Positions 1 through 8,830 of a DNA stretch of 48,988 bases are shown here, in pieces. A program made the position numbers and the translations under genes. Each line of letters opens with the position of its first letter. Within the stretch, counting starts at the first letter, position 1. Source of the stretch: Gemmatimonadota bacterium (GTDB lineage Bacteria > Gemmatimonadota > Gemmatimonadetes > Longimicrobiales > Gaopeijiaceae); the NCBI GenBank assembly GCA_016209885.1, contig JACQVF010000085.1, positions 1 to 48,988 of the forward strand. Direction: 5' to 3'. The notes under the pieces were generated by a model. It worked only from the letters and a program-made list of their open reading frames with translations, was not told the DNA's origin and made no database searches.

Positions 1-120
1 ACGAAGCCGCGCTGAACGAAGCCGCGCTGAACGAAGCCGCGCTGAACGAAGCCGCGCTGAACGAAGCCGCGCTGAACGAAGCCGCGCTGAACGAAGCCGC
101 GCTGAACAAAGCCGCTCCGG
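1..120 (+). repeat. 15-bp in-frame tandem repeat in rpoN
   Basis: Seven perfect copies of a 15-bp unit (acgaagccgcgctga) fill 1-105, and a degenerate eighth copy fills 106-120. The array begins at the window edge, so the true copy number is unknown. In the rpoN frame, which starts at base 3, each unit reads Glu-Ala-Ala-Leu-Asn. Because 15 is a multiple of 3, gain or loss of copies keeps the reading frame. The array lies just before the sigma-54 core-binding domain, where the family normally has a variable linker. Confidence 0.95.
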
Positions 121-1061
121 ACGACTGGAGCTTCGCGCCGTACACGCTCGAGGAGGCGGAGGCGATGCTTGAGGTCGTTCAGACCTTCGATCCACCGGGC
201 GTCGGTGCCCGCAACATTCGTGAATGCGTGCTGCTCCAGCTCCAGCAGGCAGGGATGGAAGACACCCGCGTCTTCGTCATCGTCCGCGATCACTTCGATG
301 ACGTGGTCAGTCACCGCTGGGCGGAGATCGCGAAGGCGATGGGGATCACTGTGAGGCAGGTCCAGGACGCCGCCGACGAGATCGCCCAGCTCGACCCGAA
401 GCCCGGCCTCCGCTACTCGCCGGCCCGGGACGAGTACGTGATCCCGGACCTCATCGTCGAGAAGATCGACGGCGAATACATGGTTTTCCTCAACGACACA
501 AGCCTCCCCCGGCTCCGCATCTCGCGCGCCTACCAGGAGATCGTCCGCAACAAGGACCAGTTCAAGGGAGAGAACAAGGAGTTCATCTCCAACAAGCTGA
601 ACTCCGCGCAGTGGATGATCCAGGCGATCGAGCAGCGCCGCCAAACCATGCTGCGCGTCATGAACTTCATTGTGGATCGCCAGCGTGACTTCTTCGAGCA
701 GGGGGTGCAGCATCTCAAGCCGCTGACGCTGCGCGAGGTTGCGGACGCCATAGGCATGCACGAGTCCACGATCTCCCGGGTCACGAACGAGAAATACGTG
801 CAGACGCCCCGGGGCGTCTTCCCCCTCAAGTTCTTCTTCTCCAGTGGGCTGTCCACCACGACCGGCGAGGACATCTCGGCGCGGGGCGTTAAAGACAAGA
901 TCGGCAAACTGGTGGCCGACGAGGACCCGAAGAAGCCCCTCACGGACCAGGCCATCGTCGAGATCCTCAAGAGCGAGGGGGTCCAGATCGCCCGCCGCAC
1001 CGTGGCCAAGTACCGGGACCAGCTTGGCATCCTACCCGCCCGCATGCGAAAGCGGGTATAA
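3..1061 (+). CDS. rpoN: RNA polymerase sigma-54 factor (5' end missing)
   Basis: This is the C-terminal part of sigma-54, the alternative sigma factor that binds -24/-12 promoters and needs AAA+ activators. The frame is open from base 3 through the EAALN repeats, so the first ATG at 165 is internal. The core-binding region opens with FDPPGVGARN (about bases 186-215). A helix-turn-helix follows (LREVADAIGMHESTISR), and the protein ends with the RpoN box (ARRTVAKYRD) and GILPARMRKRV. The N-terminal activator-binding region lies outside the window. The EAALN array replaces or extends the acidic region I-II linker. No activator gene and no clear -24/-12 promoter was seen in the window. The next gene starts 6 bases after the stop, so the two may be cotranscribed. 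Confidence 0.95.
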   Translation, partial: EAALNEAALNEAALNEAALNEAALNEAALNEAALNKAAPDDWSFAPYTLEEAEAMLEVVQTFDPPGVGARNIRECVLLQLQQAGMEDTRVFVIVRDHFDDVVSHRWAEIAKAMGITVRQVQDAADEIAQLDPKPGLRYSPARDEYVIPDLIVEKIDGEYMVFLNDTSLPRLRISRAYQEIVRNKDQFKGENKEFISNKLNSAQWMIQAIEQRRQTMLRVMNFIVDRQRDFFEQGVQHLKPLTLREVADAIGMHESTISRVTNEKYVQTPRGVFPLKFFFSSGLSTTTGEDISARGVKDKIGKLVADEDPKKPLTDQAIVEILKSEGVQIARRTVAKYRDQLGILPARMRKRV

Positions 1062-1067
1062 GCGCTC

Positions 1068-2048
1068 GTGCGCCCGGCCTTGGACGACTCCTCTTCTGCC
1101 GTCCGCCCGGACCAGCTCGCCCGGCTCTCGGACCGCATGCGCCGGGAGTTCGCGGTGGTCGTCCCCGCCTACAACGAGGCGCCGGTCATCCCCGACCTGG
1201 TGCGGGAGCTCCGCCGGACCTTCGAGACCCACGGACTCGCGGGCGAGATCATCCTGGTGGACGACGGCTCGACGGACGATACGGGCGAGGTGGCGCGACG
1301 CGAGGCGCGTGACTGGCCCGCCTTCCGCGTCATCTCTCACCGCGCGAACTGCGGCAAGACCGAGGCGATGCTCACCGCCGCCCAGGCCACCGACCGCGAG
1401 TACCTCATCCTCTTCGACGCCGACCTCCAGCACTCCCCCGCCGAGATACCACGGCTGCTCGAGAAGCTCGAGGAGGGCTGGGACATCGTCTGCGGCCGCA
1501 AGATCGGCTACTACGACAAACGCGCCGTCTCCTCCGCCTACAACTGGCTGAGCCGGCGAGTCTTCCGGGTCCCGGCCTCGGACCTGAACTCCATCAAGGC
1601 GTTCCGGAAGAGCATTCTGAATGAGATCCAGCTCCGGCATGACTGGCACCGATTCTTCGTCGTGCTGGCCTACGCCCGCGGCTACTCCGTCACCGAAATG
1701 GACGTGTTCCTCTACCCCCGGCGGGCGGGGAAGTCGAAGTACACCGGGCAATTCCGCATCGTCGTGGGACTCCTGGACCTCATGTCCGTGTGGTTCCTCC
1801 TGGTCTTCTCCCGAAAGCCGCTCCTGCTGTTCGGCCTGAGCGGGCTTATCCTCATCACCCTCGGGCTCGCCGTCGGAGCCGTCGCCTTTTACCTCCGCTT
1901 CGCCCACGAGCTTGGCTTCCGCCCGCTCCTCTACCTGGTGATCCTCTTCGAAACCGTCGGCTTCCTCCTCTTCGGTTTCGGCCTCATGGCCGAGATGATC
2001 GCCCAGCTCGGCGCCGAGCTCGAGGCCGTCCAGCGCCGGCTGCGATAA
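1068..2048 (+). CDS. GT2 glycosyltransferase with C-terminal membrane anchor
   Basis: Family 2 glycosyltransferase of the GtrB/DPM type, which usually moves a sugar from a nucleotide donor to polyprenyl phosphate at the cytoplasmic face. With a GTG start it has 326 residues; the internal ATG at 1137 is an alternative start just before the GT-A domain. Visible motifs are VVVPAYNE at the start of the domain, DDGSTDDT (nucleotide binding) and DADLQ (metal-binding DxD). Two C-terminal hydrophobic segments (roughly residues 245-275 and 282-310) match the GtrB layout. It is the first gene of a glycan locus. The sugar and the acceptor cannot be read from the sequence. Confidence 0.85.
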   Translation: MRPALDDSSSAVRPDQLARLSDRMRREFAVVVPAYNEAPVIPDLVRELRRTFETHGLAGEIILVDDGSTDDTGEVARREARDWPAFRVISHRANCGKTEAMLTAAQATDREYLILFDADLQHSPAEIPRLLEKLEEGWDIVCGRKIGYYDKRAVSSAYNWLSRRVFRVPASDLNSIKAFRKSILNEIQLRHDWHRFFVVLAYARGYSVTEMDVFLYPRRAGKSKYTGQFRIVVGLLDLMSVWFLLVFSRKPLLLFGLSGLILITLGLAVGAVAFYLRFAHELGFRPLLYLVILFETVGFLLFGFGLMAEMIAQLGAELEAVQRRLR

Positions 2049-2322
2049 GTCCCCTTGCCTCAAAGCGCGGTCCACGAAATCAGTCCTCCGGCGAGGGTCA
2101 TGTAACACCTTAAACTGACTGGATTAACTCATTGTTCGCAAACATATTGTTACTTCCGAATCAGACCACGCACGAAGCCTGTGGCGAGGGGGGTTGGGGG
2201 TGGCGAGCGCAGGCGGGACGGCCGCCACGTCGTCCGTGGTTGCTCCCCGCAGTGGCGGGCACCAGCGCGGGGGATCTGCCCCACTCCGAGCGGGGGGCGG
2301 TTGGCGCCCTGGAAGGCTTGTG
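2049..2322 (+). promoter_or_regulatory. Intergenic region with weak promoter-like AT-rich patch
   Basis: No convincing gene lies here. An AT-rich island at 2111-2157 stands out from the GC-rich surroundings and holds a possible -35 TTAACT (2124-2129) and -10 TATTGT (2145-2150). The spacing is only 15 bases, so this is tentative. If real, it would start a transcript with a leader of about 165 bases into the methyltransferase-epimerase-GT operon. The ribosome-binding site GGAAGG (2311-2316) serves the GTG at 2323. Confidence 0.35.
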
Positions 2323-3138
2323 GTGAGGGACGACGGCGAGTACTGGAACGCGCGCCAGCGCGAGCTTCCGGCGCTCCAGGCGGTGGGGTACCGGAGCAAG
2401 GGGGTGGCGTTCAACCGCTGGATGTACCGGGTACGGGAGAGGACGACCGGGCCGGTAGTGGAGCGGATTGTGCGGGAGCTGGGTCCGCGCATGCGGGTGC
2501 TCGACGTGGGGGTGGGTTGGGGCTTCTACGTTGAGTTCTGGCGCCGGCGTCTGGAGCTTGTGGAGCTGGTGGGCGTGGATGTATCGCCGGAGGCGGTGGA
2601 GCGGCTTGCGGTGCGCTATCCGGAGTGTGAGTTCCGAGTGGCGGAGGTGGGTGCGGATGACCCTCTTCCGGTGGAGGGTCAGTTCGACGTGGTGGAGTGC
2701 TTCGACGTGCTGTACCACATCACCGATGATAGCGGTTTTGAGCGCGGGCTCCGGCAGGTGGCGGAGCGAGTGCGTGCGGGGGGGTATCTGCTTCTGACAG
2801 ACAACTTCCCTTCGCGCGATGTCACGACGGCGCCTCACGTGCGGCTGCGGTCGCGGGCGACGTACGGGCGGGTGCTGCGGGGGTTCGAGCCTGTGTTGGA
2901 AGTCCCTCAGTTTTTCCTCCTGAACGTTCCCTCTGGGGTGGTATCACCGTGGGTTCGCTGGCCACTGGTGCTGCTCTGGGAGGCGGTGACGTGGCCGGCG
3001 CGCTTCGATGCGGTGGGCCGCGTGATGGGAGCGCTTTTCGCGATGCTGGATCGGCTGCTCCTTCCGCGGGTGGGTCGGTGGACCCCCTCGACCAAGTTGG
3101 CCGTGTACCGTCGCGGGGCGGGGGAGGGGTGGGCGTGA
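2323..3138 (+). CDS. Class I SAM-dependent methyltransferase
   Basis: A 271-residue protein with a class I methyltransferase fold. Motif I is VLDVGVGWG, an acidic residue ends the next strand (VGVDVSPEAVERL), and the post-motif is FDVVECFDVLYHI, typical of the Methyltransf_11/25 families. I chose the GTG at 2323 because GGAAGG lies 6 bases upstream; the frame is open further up, but that stretch is low-complexity Gly/Arg and looks non-coding. The stop overlaps the start of the epimerase gene by 4 bases (GTGA), so the two are translationally coupled. Given its place in a glycosyltransferase operon, it may methylate a sugar or a lipid carrier (inference). Confidence 0.82.
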   Translation: MRDDGEYWNARQRELPALQAVGYRSKGVAFNRWMYRVRERTTGPVVERIVRELGPRMRVLDVGVGWGFYVEFWRRRLELVELVGVDVSPEAVERLAVRYPECEFRVAEVGADDPLPVEGQFDVVECFDVLYHITDDSGFERGLRQVAERVRAGGYLLLTDNFPSRDVTTAPHVRLRSRATYGRVLRGFEPVLEVPQFFLLNVPSGVVSPWVRWPLVLLWEAVTWPARFDAVGRVMGALFAMLDRLLLPRVGRWTPSTKLAVYRRGAGEGWA

Positions 3139-4304
3139 AGGATCGGCCCCGGATCCTGGTGGTGGTGGGGACGCGTCCGGAAGCGATCAAGCTGGCGCCC
3201 GTGGTGGACGCGCTGCGGCGCCGTGAGGATCGGCTGGCGACGCGCCTCGCCCTTACGGGCCAGCATACCAGCCTGGTGGATCAGGTCCTGGAGACCTTCG
3301 ACCTGCGCCCCCACTACGACTTGGGAATCATGCGGGAGGGCCAGAGCCTCTACGATGTGGCTCACGGCTGTCTGGACGGGTTGCGGGCGCTGATGGTCGA
3401 CTTCACGCCGGACGTCGTGCTCGTGCAGGGGGATACAGCGACGGTCTTCTTCGGATCGCTGGTGGCATTCTTCGAGCGGACGCGCGTCGGCCACGTGGAG
3501 GCGGGGCTCAGGAGCCGGGTCAAGTGGGCGCCGTACCCGGAGGAGATTTTCCGGCGCCTTGCCGACGTGTTGACGGACTTTCACTTCGCGCCGACGCCGC
3601 AGGCGCGGGAGAACCTGCTCCGGGAGGGGGTCGCGCCGGAGGCGATCCATGTGACCGGGAACACGGTCGTGGATGCGCTGCTGATGATCGCGGCGGACGA
3701 GAGGCCGCCCGCGGACCCGCAGCTGCGGGCGGTACTGGAGCGCGGCCGACGCCTGCTGCTGCTGACGGCCCACCGCCGGGAATCGTTCGGCGCGCCGCTC
3801 CGCGAGCTCTTCGGCGCCGTGCGCGAGTTGGCGGATCGCTTCGCGGACGTGGAGATCGTCTACCCGGTGCATCCGAACCCGCAGGTCCAGGGGCCCGCGT
3901 ACGAGCTGCTGTCCGGACATCCGCGGATCCATCTTACGGAGCCGGTGGGGTACGCGGACCTCGTGAAGGCGCTCAAGCATGCTGTGCTGGTCCTCACGGA
4001 TTCCGGCGGGATCCAGGAGGAGGCGCCCACGTTCGGAACGCCCGTGCTCGTGCTGCGTGCCGTGACGGAGCGGCCCGAGGGAATTCGGGCCGGGGTCGCC
4101 CGCCTGGTGGGGACGGACCGGCTGCGGATCGTGGAAGAGGCGGGGCGGCTCCTGGGAGACGAGGCGGAGCGGCTTCGGATGGCGCGGGCGACGAACCCGT
4201 ACGGAGACGGGCGGGCGGCGGAGCGCATTGCGGATATCCTGCTTTCCGCGCTGTGTGGCGAGCCACGACGGGTGGCGGAGTGGGAGGGGGTGGGTACGGT
4301 GTGA
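3135..4304 (+). CDS. wecB: Non-hydrolysing UDP-N-acetylglucosamine 2-epimerase
   Basis: A 389-residue enzyme that interconverts UDP-GlcNAc and UDP-ManNAc in the cytoplasm, supplying ManNAc for surface glycans. The GT-B fold signature is clear: GTRPEAIKLAPV near the N-terminus, TGQHTSLVDQVL, VQGDTATVF, HVEAGLRS, TGNTVVDAL, TAHRRESFG, YPVHPNP and LTDSGGIQEEAP. The usual RxxTERPE element is present as RAVTERPEG. The start is the GTG at 3135, which overlaps the methyltransferase stop by 4 bases. The longer open frame from 2949 runs through the methyltransferase gene and is not used. The stop overlaps the next GT by 4 bases. No wecC dehydrogenase is seen in this window. Confidence 0.93.
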   Translation: MKDRPRILVVVGTRPEAIKLAPVVDALRRREDRLATRLALTGQHTSLVDQVLETFDLRPHYDLGIMREGQSLYDVAHGCLDGLRALMVDFTPDVVLVQGDTATVFFGSLVAFFERTRVGHVEAGLRSRVKWAPYPEEIFRRLADVLTDFHFAPTPQARENLLREGVAPEAIHVTGNTVVDALLMIAADERPPADPQLRAVLERGRRLLLLTAHRRESFGAPLRELFGAVRELADRFADVEIVYPVHPNPQVQGPAYELLSGHPRIHLTEPVGYADLVKALKHAVLVLTDSGGIQEEAPTFGTPVLVLRAVTERPEGIRAGVARLVGTDRLRIVEEAGRLLGDEAERLRMARATNPYGDGRAAERIADILLSALCGEPRRVAEWEGVGTV

Positions 4305-5425
4305 GGATCGCGATGCACTGCATCTACTTCTTCCCCGAGGTCGGAGGTCTCGAGAGCCACGTCCACTTGCTGGCGCGGGCGCTGGTCGAGCGGGGGCACG
4401 CGGTCGACATGGTGACCTCGCGCTCGCTCCCGGGGCTGCCTCGCCACGAGGGGGTGGACGGGATCCGCGTCTGGCGCACCTGGTTTCCGGCGAGACGGCC
4501 CGCGGGCTGGATCGCCTTCGCGCTCGCCTCGATCCCACGGTTCCTCGGGGTGTCCCGTGGGGCCGACGTCGTCCATTCCCAGACGTTCGCGTCGGTGCCG
4601 CCGGTCGCGGCCGCGCGGAGGCTGCGCGGCACACCCATGGTGCTGACGCTCCATACCTCCCATTTCCTGCGGCTGGCGCGCCGGCCGCTCTGGCGGCCGA
4701 TCCTCCGGCGCCTCGTGCGCGAGGCGGACTATGTGCTGGCGACGAGCGTGGAGATCGCGGAGGTTGCCGAAGCTCTGGCTCCAGGGGTCCGCGTCGAGCG
4801 AATCGTGAATGCGGTGGAGACCTCCGTCTTCCGTCGCGTGACGCCGGCGCTGCCCTCCCCGGAGCGGCGGCGTGTCATCGTTCCCCGCCGGTTGTTTCCG
4901 AAGAACGGGGTGGAGTACTTCGTTCGGGCCGTGCCGGGCCTCCTGAAGGCGCTGCCCATCGAGGCGATCGTGGTGGGGGACGGGCCCGAGCGCCCGCGGC
5001 TCGAGCGGCTCGCCCAGGAGCTCGGGGTGGCCGGGCACATCCGCTTCCTGGGTGCGCGTCCTCACGCGGAAATGCCCGGCTACCTGAGTTGGGGCGAGGT
5101 GGCGATCTTTCCCTCGCTGCTGGAGGCCACCTCGGTGGCGGCGCTGGAGGCCATGGCCTGTGAGCTGCCCGTGGCGGCCTCCAGGGTGGGCGGCCTGCCC
5201 GAGATCGTGGATGAGAGCGTCGGCGTCCTCTTCGAGCCGGCGAACCCCGAGGACATGGTCGAGAAGGTGATCGAGCTGCTCCGGCGTGACGACCTGCGGG
5301 CGATGGGGGAGCGGGCCCGTGACCGCGTCGTCGAGCGATGGAGCAGCGCCCGTCTCGCTGAGCGGCATCTGAAGATCTACAGGATGCTGTTGGCGAGCCG
5401 GGAAGGGAACGTGCGGGGTGGGTAG
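4301..5425 (+). CDS. GT4-family glycosyltransferase
   Basis: A 374-residue GT-B glycosyltransferase of family 4. The N-terminal acceptor domain starts with YFFPEVGGLESHVHLLA, a pattern found in many retaining glycosyltransferases of glycan and phosphatidylinositol mannoside pathways. The C-terminal donor domain contains VIVPRRLFPKNGVEYFV, VVGDGPERPRLE, and the EATSVAALEAMACELPVAAS plus GGLPEIV elements that hold the nucleotide sugar. The GTG at 4301 overlaps the epimerase stop by 4 bases. Retaining transfer is inferred from the family. A donor such as UDP-ManNAc would fit the preceding gene but is not proven. Confidence 0.88.
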   Translation: MRIAMHCIYFFPEVGGLESHVHLLARALVERGHAVDMVTSRSLPGLPRHEGVDGIRVWRTWFPARRPAGWIAFALASIPRFLGVSRGADVVHSQTFASVPPVAAARRLRGTPMVLTLHTSHFLRLARRPLWRPILRRLVREADYVLATSVEIAEVAEALAPGVRVERIVNAVETSVFRRVTPALPSPERRRVIVPRRLFPKNGVEYFVRAVPGLLKALPIEAIVVGDGPERPRLERLAQELGVAGHIRFLGARPHAEMPGYLSWGEVAIFPSLLEATSVAALEAMACELPVAASRVGGLPEIVDESVGVLFEPANPEDMVEKVIELLRRDDLRAMGERARDRVVERWSSARLAERHLKIYRMLLASREGNVRGG

Positions 5426-7874
5426 GGGACGGAGGGGAGGGCAGCGGCGCGACGGCGCCGGGCCGACGCCGCCGGACGCCTCCACGCGTTCGCTCCCGCG
5501 CTGGCTGCCGCCGGCGATCTACGCTCTGGTCACGCTGGTCCTGTTCCGGGAATTCATCGTCTCGGACGGGATGCTCTTCGGGGTGGACACCCTGTCGCTG
5601 GGGTATGTGGCGCGGGAGTTCTACGCGCGGGCCGTACGCGAGCTCGCGACGTTCCCACTCTGGAATCCGTTCATCCTCGGCGGCACGCCGTTCGTCGAGT
5701 CGACGATCGGCGGCGATACGTTCTACCCCACCACGGTTCTGGCCTTCGTGCTCGAGCTGCACCGGGCGCTGGGGTGGAAGCTGGTTCTCCATGTGTTTGT
5801 GGCCGGGCTCGTAGCGTACGGTTGGATCCGGAGCCTGGGGTTCTCCCCTGCCACCGCCTTCGTATGCGGCCTCACCTACCTTCTCGCACCGTACCTGGTG
5901 ACCCTGATCTACCCGGGGCATGACGGCAAGCTGTTCGTCACCGCGCTTTCGCCCCTGCTCTTCTGGATGGCGGAGTGGTCGCTCAGGGGGAGGGGGTGGC
6001 TGCCGTTTGCGGCGCTGGGGCTCACGGTCGCCCTCGTCCTCTACACGCCTCACTACCAGGCCGCCTACTTCCTGTTCGGCGCGGTGGGCGCGTATTACGT
6101 CTTCCGCGCCCTCGAGATCTGGCGCGCTGAGCGAGCGGGGCGGCGCGCCGCTGCCAAGTTCGGGGCATTCCTGCTCGCCGCGGTGTTGGGGGCCGTGGCG
6201 GCCTCCATCCAGGTTGTGCCGCCTCTGTGGTACGTGGGTCACTACTCCCGGCGCACGGCGACGACCACCGCAGCGGAAGCGGCCCGAAACATCGAATACG
6301 CGAGCTCCTGGTCCCTTCACCCGGAGGAGATTGGGGGACTCGTAGTGCCGGAATTCGTGGGCAGCAGCGTGGAGACCACAGGGTGGACGAGCTCCACCTA
6401 CTGGGGCCGCAACGCCTTCAAGCTGAACCACGAGTACGCCGGGCTTCTCGTGCTGCTCCTGGCTGGCCTCGGGTTCGTGGGTAGGCGCCGGCGCGGGCTC
6501 CAGTGGTTCTTTCTCGGGCTAGGCGCCGCAGCGCTCCTCTATGCCCTGGGACGCCACACGCCGGTGTGGCGGATCTTCTACGAAGTGCTCCCGGGGATCC
6601 GGCTGTTCCGCGCGCCCTCCATGACGGCGTTCGTGTTCGGGCTTTCGGCACTCACGCTCGCGGCGTTCGGGATCGAGCGGCTGCTGGACGGGGCAGGGGC
6701 GGTCGCGGAGGAGGCCCTCGTACGGCGCACGGCCCGGTATCTCTGGGGCACCACGGCGCTTGCGGCGGCGCTCACCGTGCTCGCTGGCACGGGTCCTCTG
6801 ACGGCGATGTGGACCGCCGTGCTCTACCACGATATGGGGCCGGAGCAGAGCGCGGCGCTCGAGCGGGCGCGGCCTTTCATCGTGCGGGGCTTCTGGATCG
6901 CTACGGCGTTTGTGGCGGCCACCGCGGGGGTCTGCGAGGCACTGCGGCGAGGTTGGTTGGGGCGGCGTGGCGCGCTGGCCGGCCTCGCGGCGCTCGTGGG
7001 CCTCGACCTCTTCCGGGTGGACGCCGCCTTCGTCCAGGTGGTGGATCCTCGGAGCTACTTCGCACCCGACGACGCGCTACGCTATCTGATGGAGCGGCGG
7101 CAGGGAACGGAACCGTTCCGTGTGCTGTCCCTCGCTCAGGGCGCTCAGGACGTCCTTCCGGCGCTCTACGGCCTCGATCTTGCCGCCGGCCATCATCCGA
7201 ACGATCTGGCGCGCTACCGGGAGCTCATCGGGATGGTGGGGAGCGGGCTCCCGGAAAACCTCCTGCGCTCGCAGCGGATCCTTGCGACCACGAATGTGCG
7301 GTACCTCCTGGTGCCGCCCTCACTGGCCTCCCAGATCGGCCTTCAAGAGGTGGCGCGCGGCCGCCGGTACGTGGCCTACGAGTTTCCTGGATCGCTCCCG
7401 CGGGCGCGCCTCGTGACGCAGGCGGTCGTGTTGCCGGACTCCCAGGCCGTGGCGTTCATGATGAGCGACGCCTTCGAGCCGGCGCGCCAAGTGGTGCTTG
7501 CGGAGCCGCCGCCGCTTTCCCTGGACGGGGGCTCGGCGCGCGGAAGCGTCCGCTGGAGGGAGCGCGGGCCGAACCGCCTGGCGCTGGAGGTGCAGGCCGA
7601 TCGACCCGCACTCCTGGTGCTGGCGGAGAACTGGTTCCCGTCCTGGCACTCGCGGGTGGACGGACGCTCCGCACCGCTGCTGCGAGCGAACCACGCGTTC
7701 CGCGCCATTCCTGTCCCAGCGGGGAACCACCTGGTCGAGCTGACGTACGACTCGCAGTTGCTCCGCTGGTCGTTGCTGGCCACGCTTGGCGGACTCCTAG
7801 CGCTCCTGGCGAGTGGAGGGGTCTCGTGGTACCGGGGGCGCCGTGGAGACAGGCGCGGGCGCGCGCACGCGTAA
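5418..7874 (+). CDS. YfhO-family multi-span membrane protein (GT-C type)
   Basis: A large membrane protein (818 residues) with about a dozen hydrophobic segments and a soluble C-terminal part (roughly residues 550-790). The N-terminal block (DTLSLGYVAREFYARAV, then FPLWNPFILGGTPF) and the late ENWFPSWHSRVDG segment are hallmarks of the YfhO family. B. subtilis YfhO is proposed to work in lipoteichoic-acid glycosylation with a polyprenyl-phosphate sugar donor. The GTG at 5418 overlaps the GT4 gene by 8 bases. In this Gram-negative context it may transfer a lipid-linked sugar on the outer face of the inner membrane, using a donor made by one of the flanking GT2 enzymes (inference). Confidence 0.85.
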   Translation: MGRGRRGGQRRDGAGPTPPDASTRSLPRWLPPAIYALVTLVLFREFIVSDGMLFGVDTLSLGYVAREFYARAVRELATFPLWNPFILGGTPFVESTIGGDTFYPTTVLAFVLELHRALGWKLVLHVFVAGLVAYGWIRSLGFSPATAFVCGLTYLLAPYLVTLIYPGHDGKLFVTALSPLLFWMAEWSLRGRGWLPFAALGLTVALVLYTPHYQAAYFLFGAVGAYYVFRALEIWRAERAGRRAAAKFGAFLLAAVLGAVAASIQVVPPLWYVGHYSRRTATTTAAEAARNIEYASSWSLHPEEIGGLVVPEFVGSSVETTGWTSSTYWGRNAFKLNHEYAGLLVLLLAGLGFVGRRRRGLQWFFLGLGAAALLYALGRHTPVWRIFYEVLPGIRLFRAPSMTAFVFGLSALTLAAFGIERLLDGAGAVAEEALVRRTARYLWGTTALAAALTVLAGTGPLTAMWTAVLYHDMGPEQSAALERARPFIVRGFWIATAFVAATAGVCEALRRGWLGRRGALAGLAALVGLDLFRVDAAFVQVVDPRSYFAPDDALRYLMERRQGTEPFRVLSLAQGAQDVLPALYGLDLAAGHHPNDLARYRELIGMVGSGLPENLLRSQRILATTNVRYLLVPPSLASQIGLQEVARGRRYVAYEFPGSLPRARLVTQAVVLPDSQAVAFMMSDAFEPARQVVLAEPPPLSLDGGSARGSVRWRERGPNRLALEVQADRPALLVLAENWFPSWHSRVDGRSAPLLRANHAFRAIPVPAGNHLVELTYDSQLLRWSLLATLGGLLALLASGGVSWYRGRRGDRRGRAHA

Positions 7875-8817
7875 GGGCTGGCGGCGCGCCGCGGTATGGG
7901 CCGTCCAGCTCGCCCTCACCGTGGCCATTACCTGGGCGATCCTCGCCCGCCTTGGCTTCTCGATGGACCAGCTCGCGGTGCTGGGGTCCGCGCGTCGGCG
8001 CCCCGCGTTCGTGGGGCTCGTCGCTTCCTCGGTCCTTCTGCTCGGGGGCTTCGTGCTCACGGCCTGGTTCTGGGGACGGCTCCTTGCCGCGTTCGGCGGG
8101 CAGCGGCTCGGCTTCTGGGACGCGAACAGGATCTACTTCCTGGCCAACCTCGGCCGCTACCTGCCCGGAAAGGTGTGGCAGATTGCCGGGCTCGCATACC
8201 TGGCGCGGGACGCGGGTGTCTCGTCACTGGCCGCCACCGGGGCGGCCGTGCTGGCCCAGGGCCTTACGCTGCTCGGCGCCTTCCTCCTGGGTATTCTCCC
8301 GCTTGTAGCGGGTGCGACGGCCAACGGCGTCGGCCGGGCGGCATGGGTCGGGGTCCTCGTGGCCGCGGCCATCACCGTCCTGGTCGTGCCCCCGCTGTTC
8401 CGCAGGGCGGTCGCCGCTGCCTTCCGGGTGCTCCGTCGCTCGCCGCCGAACCCCGACGCCCTGGACTCGCTGTTCGGACTCCGCTGGCTTGTCCTCTACA
8501 CGCTCGCCTGGATGGTCTACGGCGTGGCCTTCTGGAGCTTCGCGCGGGCGTTCGCCATCACGGCCAGCGTGGGCGTGGCCGCGGGCGCGTTCGCAGGGGC
8601 TTATTTTGCCGGCTACGTGGCCATCTTCGCCCCCGCAGGGATCGGGGTCAGGGAGGGCGTTCTCGCGGCGCTCCTGGCGCCCCACGTGCCCGCCGCGGAG
8701 GCCGTGGCCCTCGCCGTGCTCGCGCGAGTGTGGACCACGATCGTGGAGCTCGTGCCAGCCACCGCATTCGCCGTGCGACACGCGCTGCGCGCCCGACGCC
8801 CGACGCCGGGCCGCTGA
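7843..8817 (+). CDS. UPF0104 / LPG-synthase-like membrane protein
   Basis: A 324-residue integral membrane protein with about eight spans. The pattern FLANLGRYLPGKVWQIAG followed by FAGYVAIFAPAGIGVREG is the signature of the lysylphosphatidylglycerol synthase TM region (UPF0104). Proteins of this type without the catalytic soluble domain often sit with glycosyltransferases and are suspected lipid or lipid-sugar flippases. The GTG at 7843 with a GGGGG stretch upstream is preferred; it overlaps yfhO by 32 bases. A GTG at 7813 is also in frame. No aminoacyl transferase domain is present. Moving a polyprenyl-linked sugar for the YfhO protein would fit (inference). Confidence 0.8.
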   Translation: METGAGARTRKGWRRAAVWAVQLALTVAITWAILARLGFSMDQLAVLGSARRRPAFVGLVASSVLLLGGFVLTAWFWGRLLAAFGGQRLGFWDANRIYFLANLGRYLPGKVWQIAGLAYLARDAGVSSLAATGAAVLAQGLTLLGAFLLGILPLVAGATANGVGRAAWVGVLVAAAITVLVVPPLFRRAVAAAFRVLRRSPPNPDALDSLFGLRWLVLYTLAWMVYGVAFWSFARAFAITASVGVAAGAFAGAYFAGYVAIFAPAGIGVREGVLAALLAPHVPAAEAVALAVLARVWTTIVELVPATAFAVRHALRARRPTPGR

Positions 8818-8830
8818 GAAGGGAGAACTC

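Noticed and set aside
1..120. CRISPR array or satellite
   Set aside because: Units are only 15 bp with no spacers and are in frame with rpoN.
1032..2108. Long minus-strand open frame opposite the GT2 gene
   Set aside because: Glu/Gly/Arg-rich composition typical of antisense frames in GC-rich genes; the plus strand has clear GT2 motifs.
2907..5485. Very long minus-strand frames of 541-575 codons
   Set aside because: They lie opposite the methyltransferase, epimerase and GT4 genes, have no recognisable domains and are rich in Arg, Pro and His; antisense shadows.
6503..8308. 601-codon plus-strand frame overlapping the YfhO gene
   Set aside because: Alternate-frame translation of the YfhO and UPF0104 genes with low-complexity Gly/Ala/Arg content.
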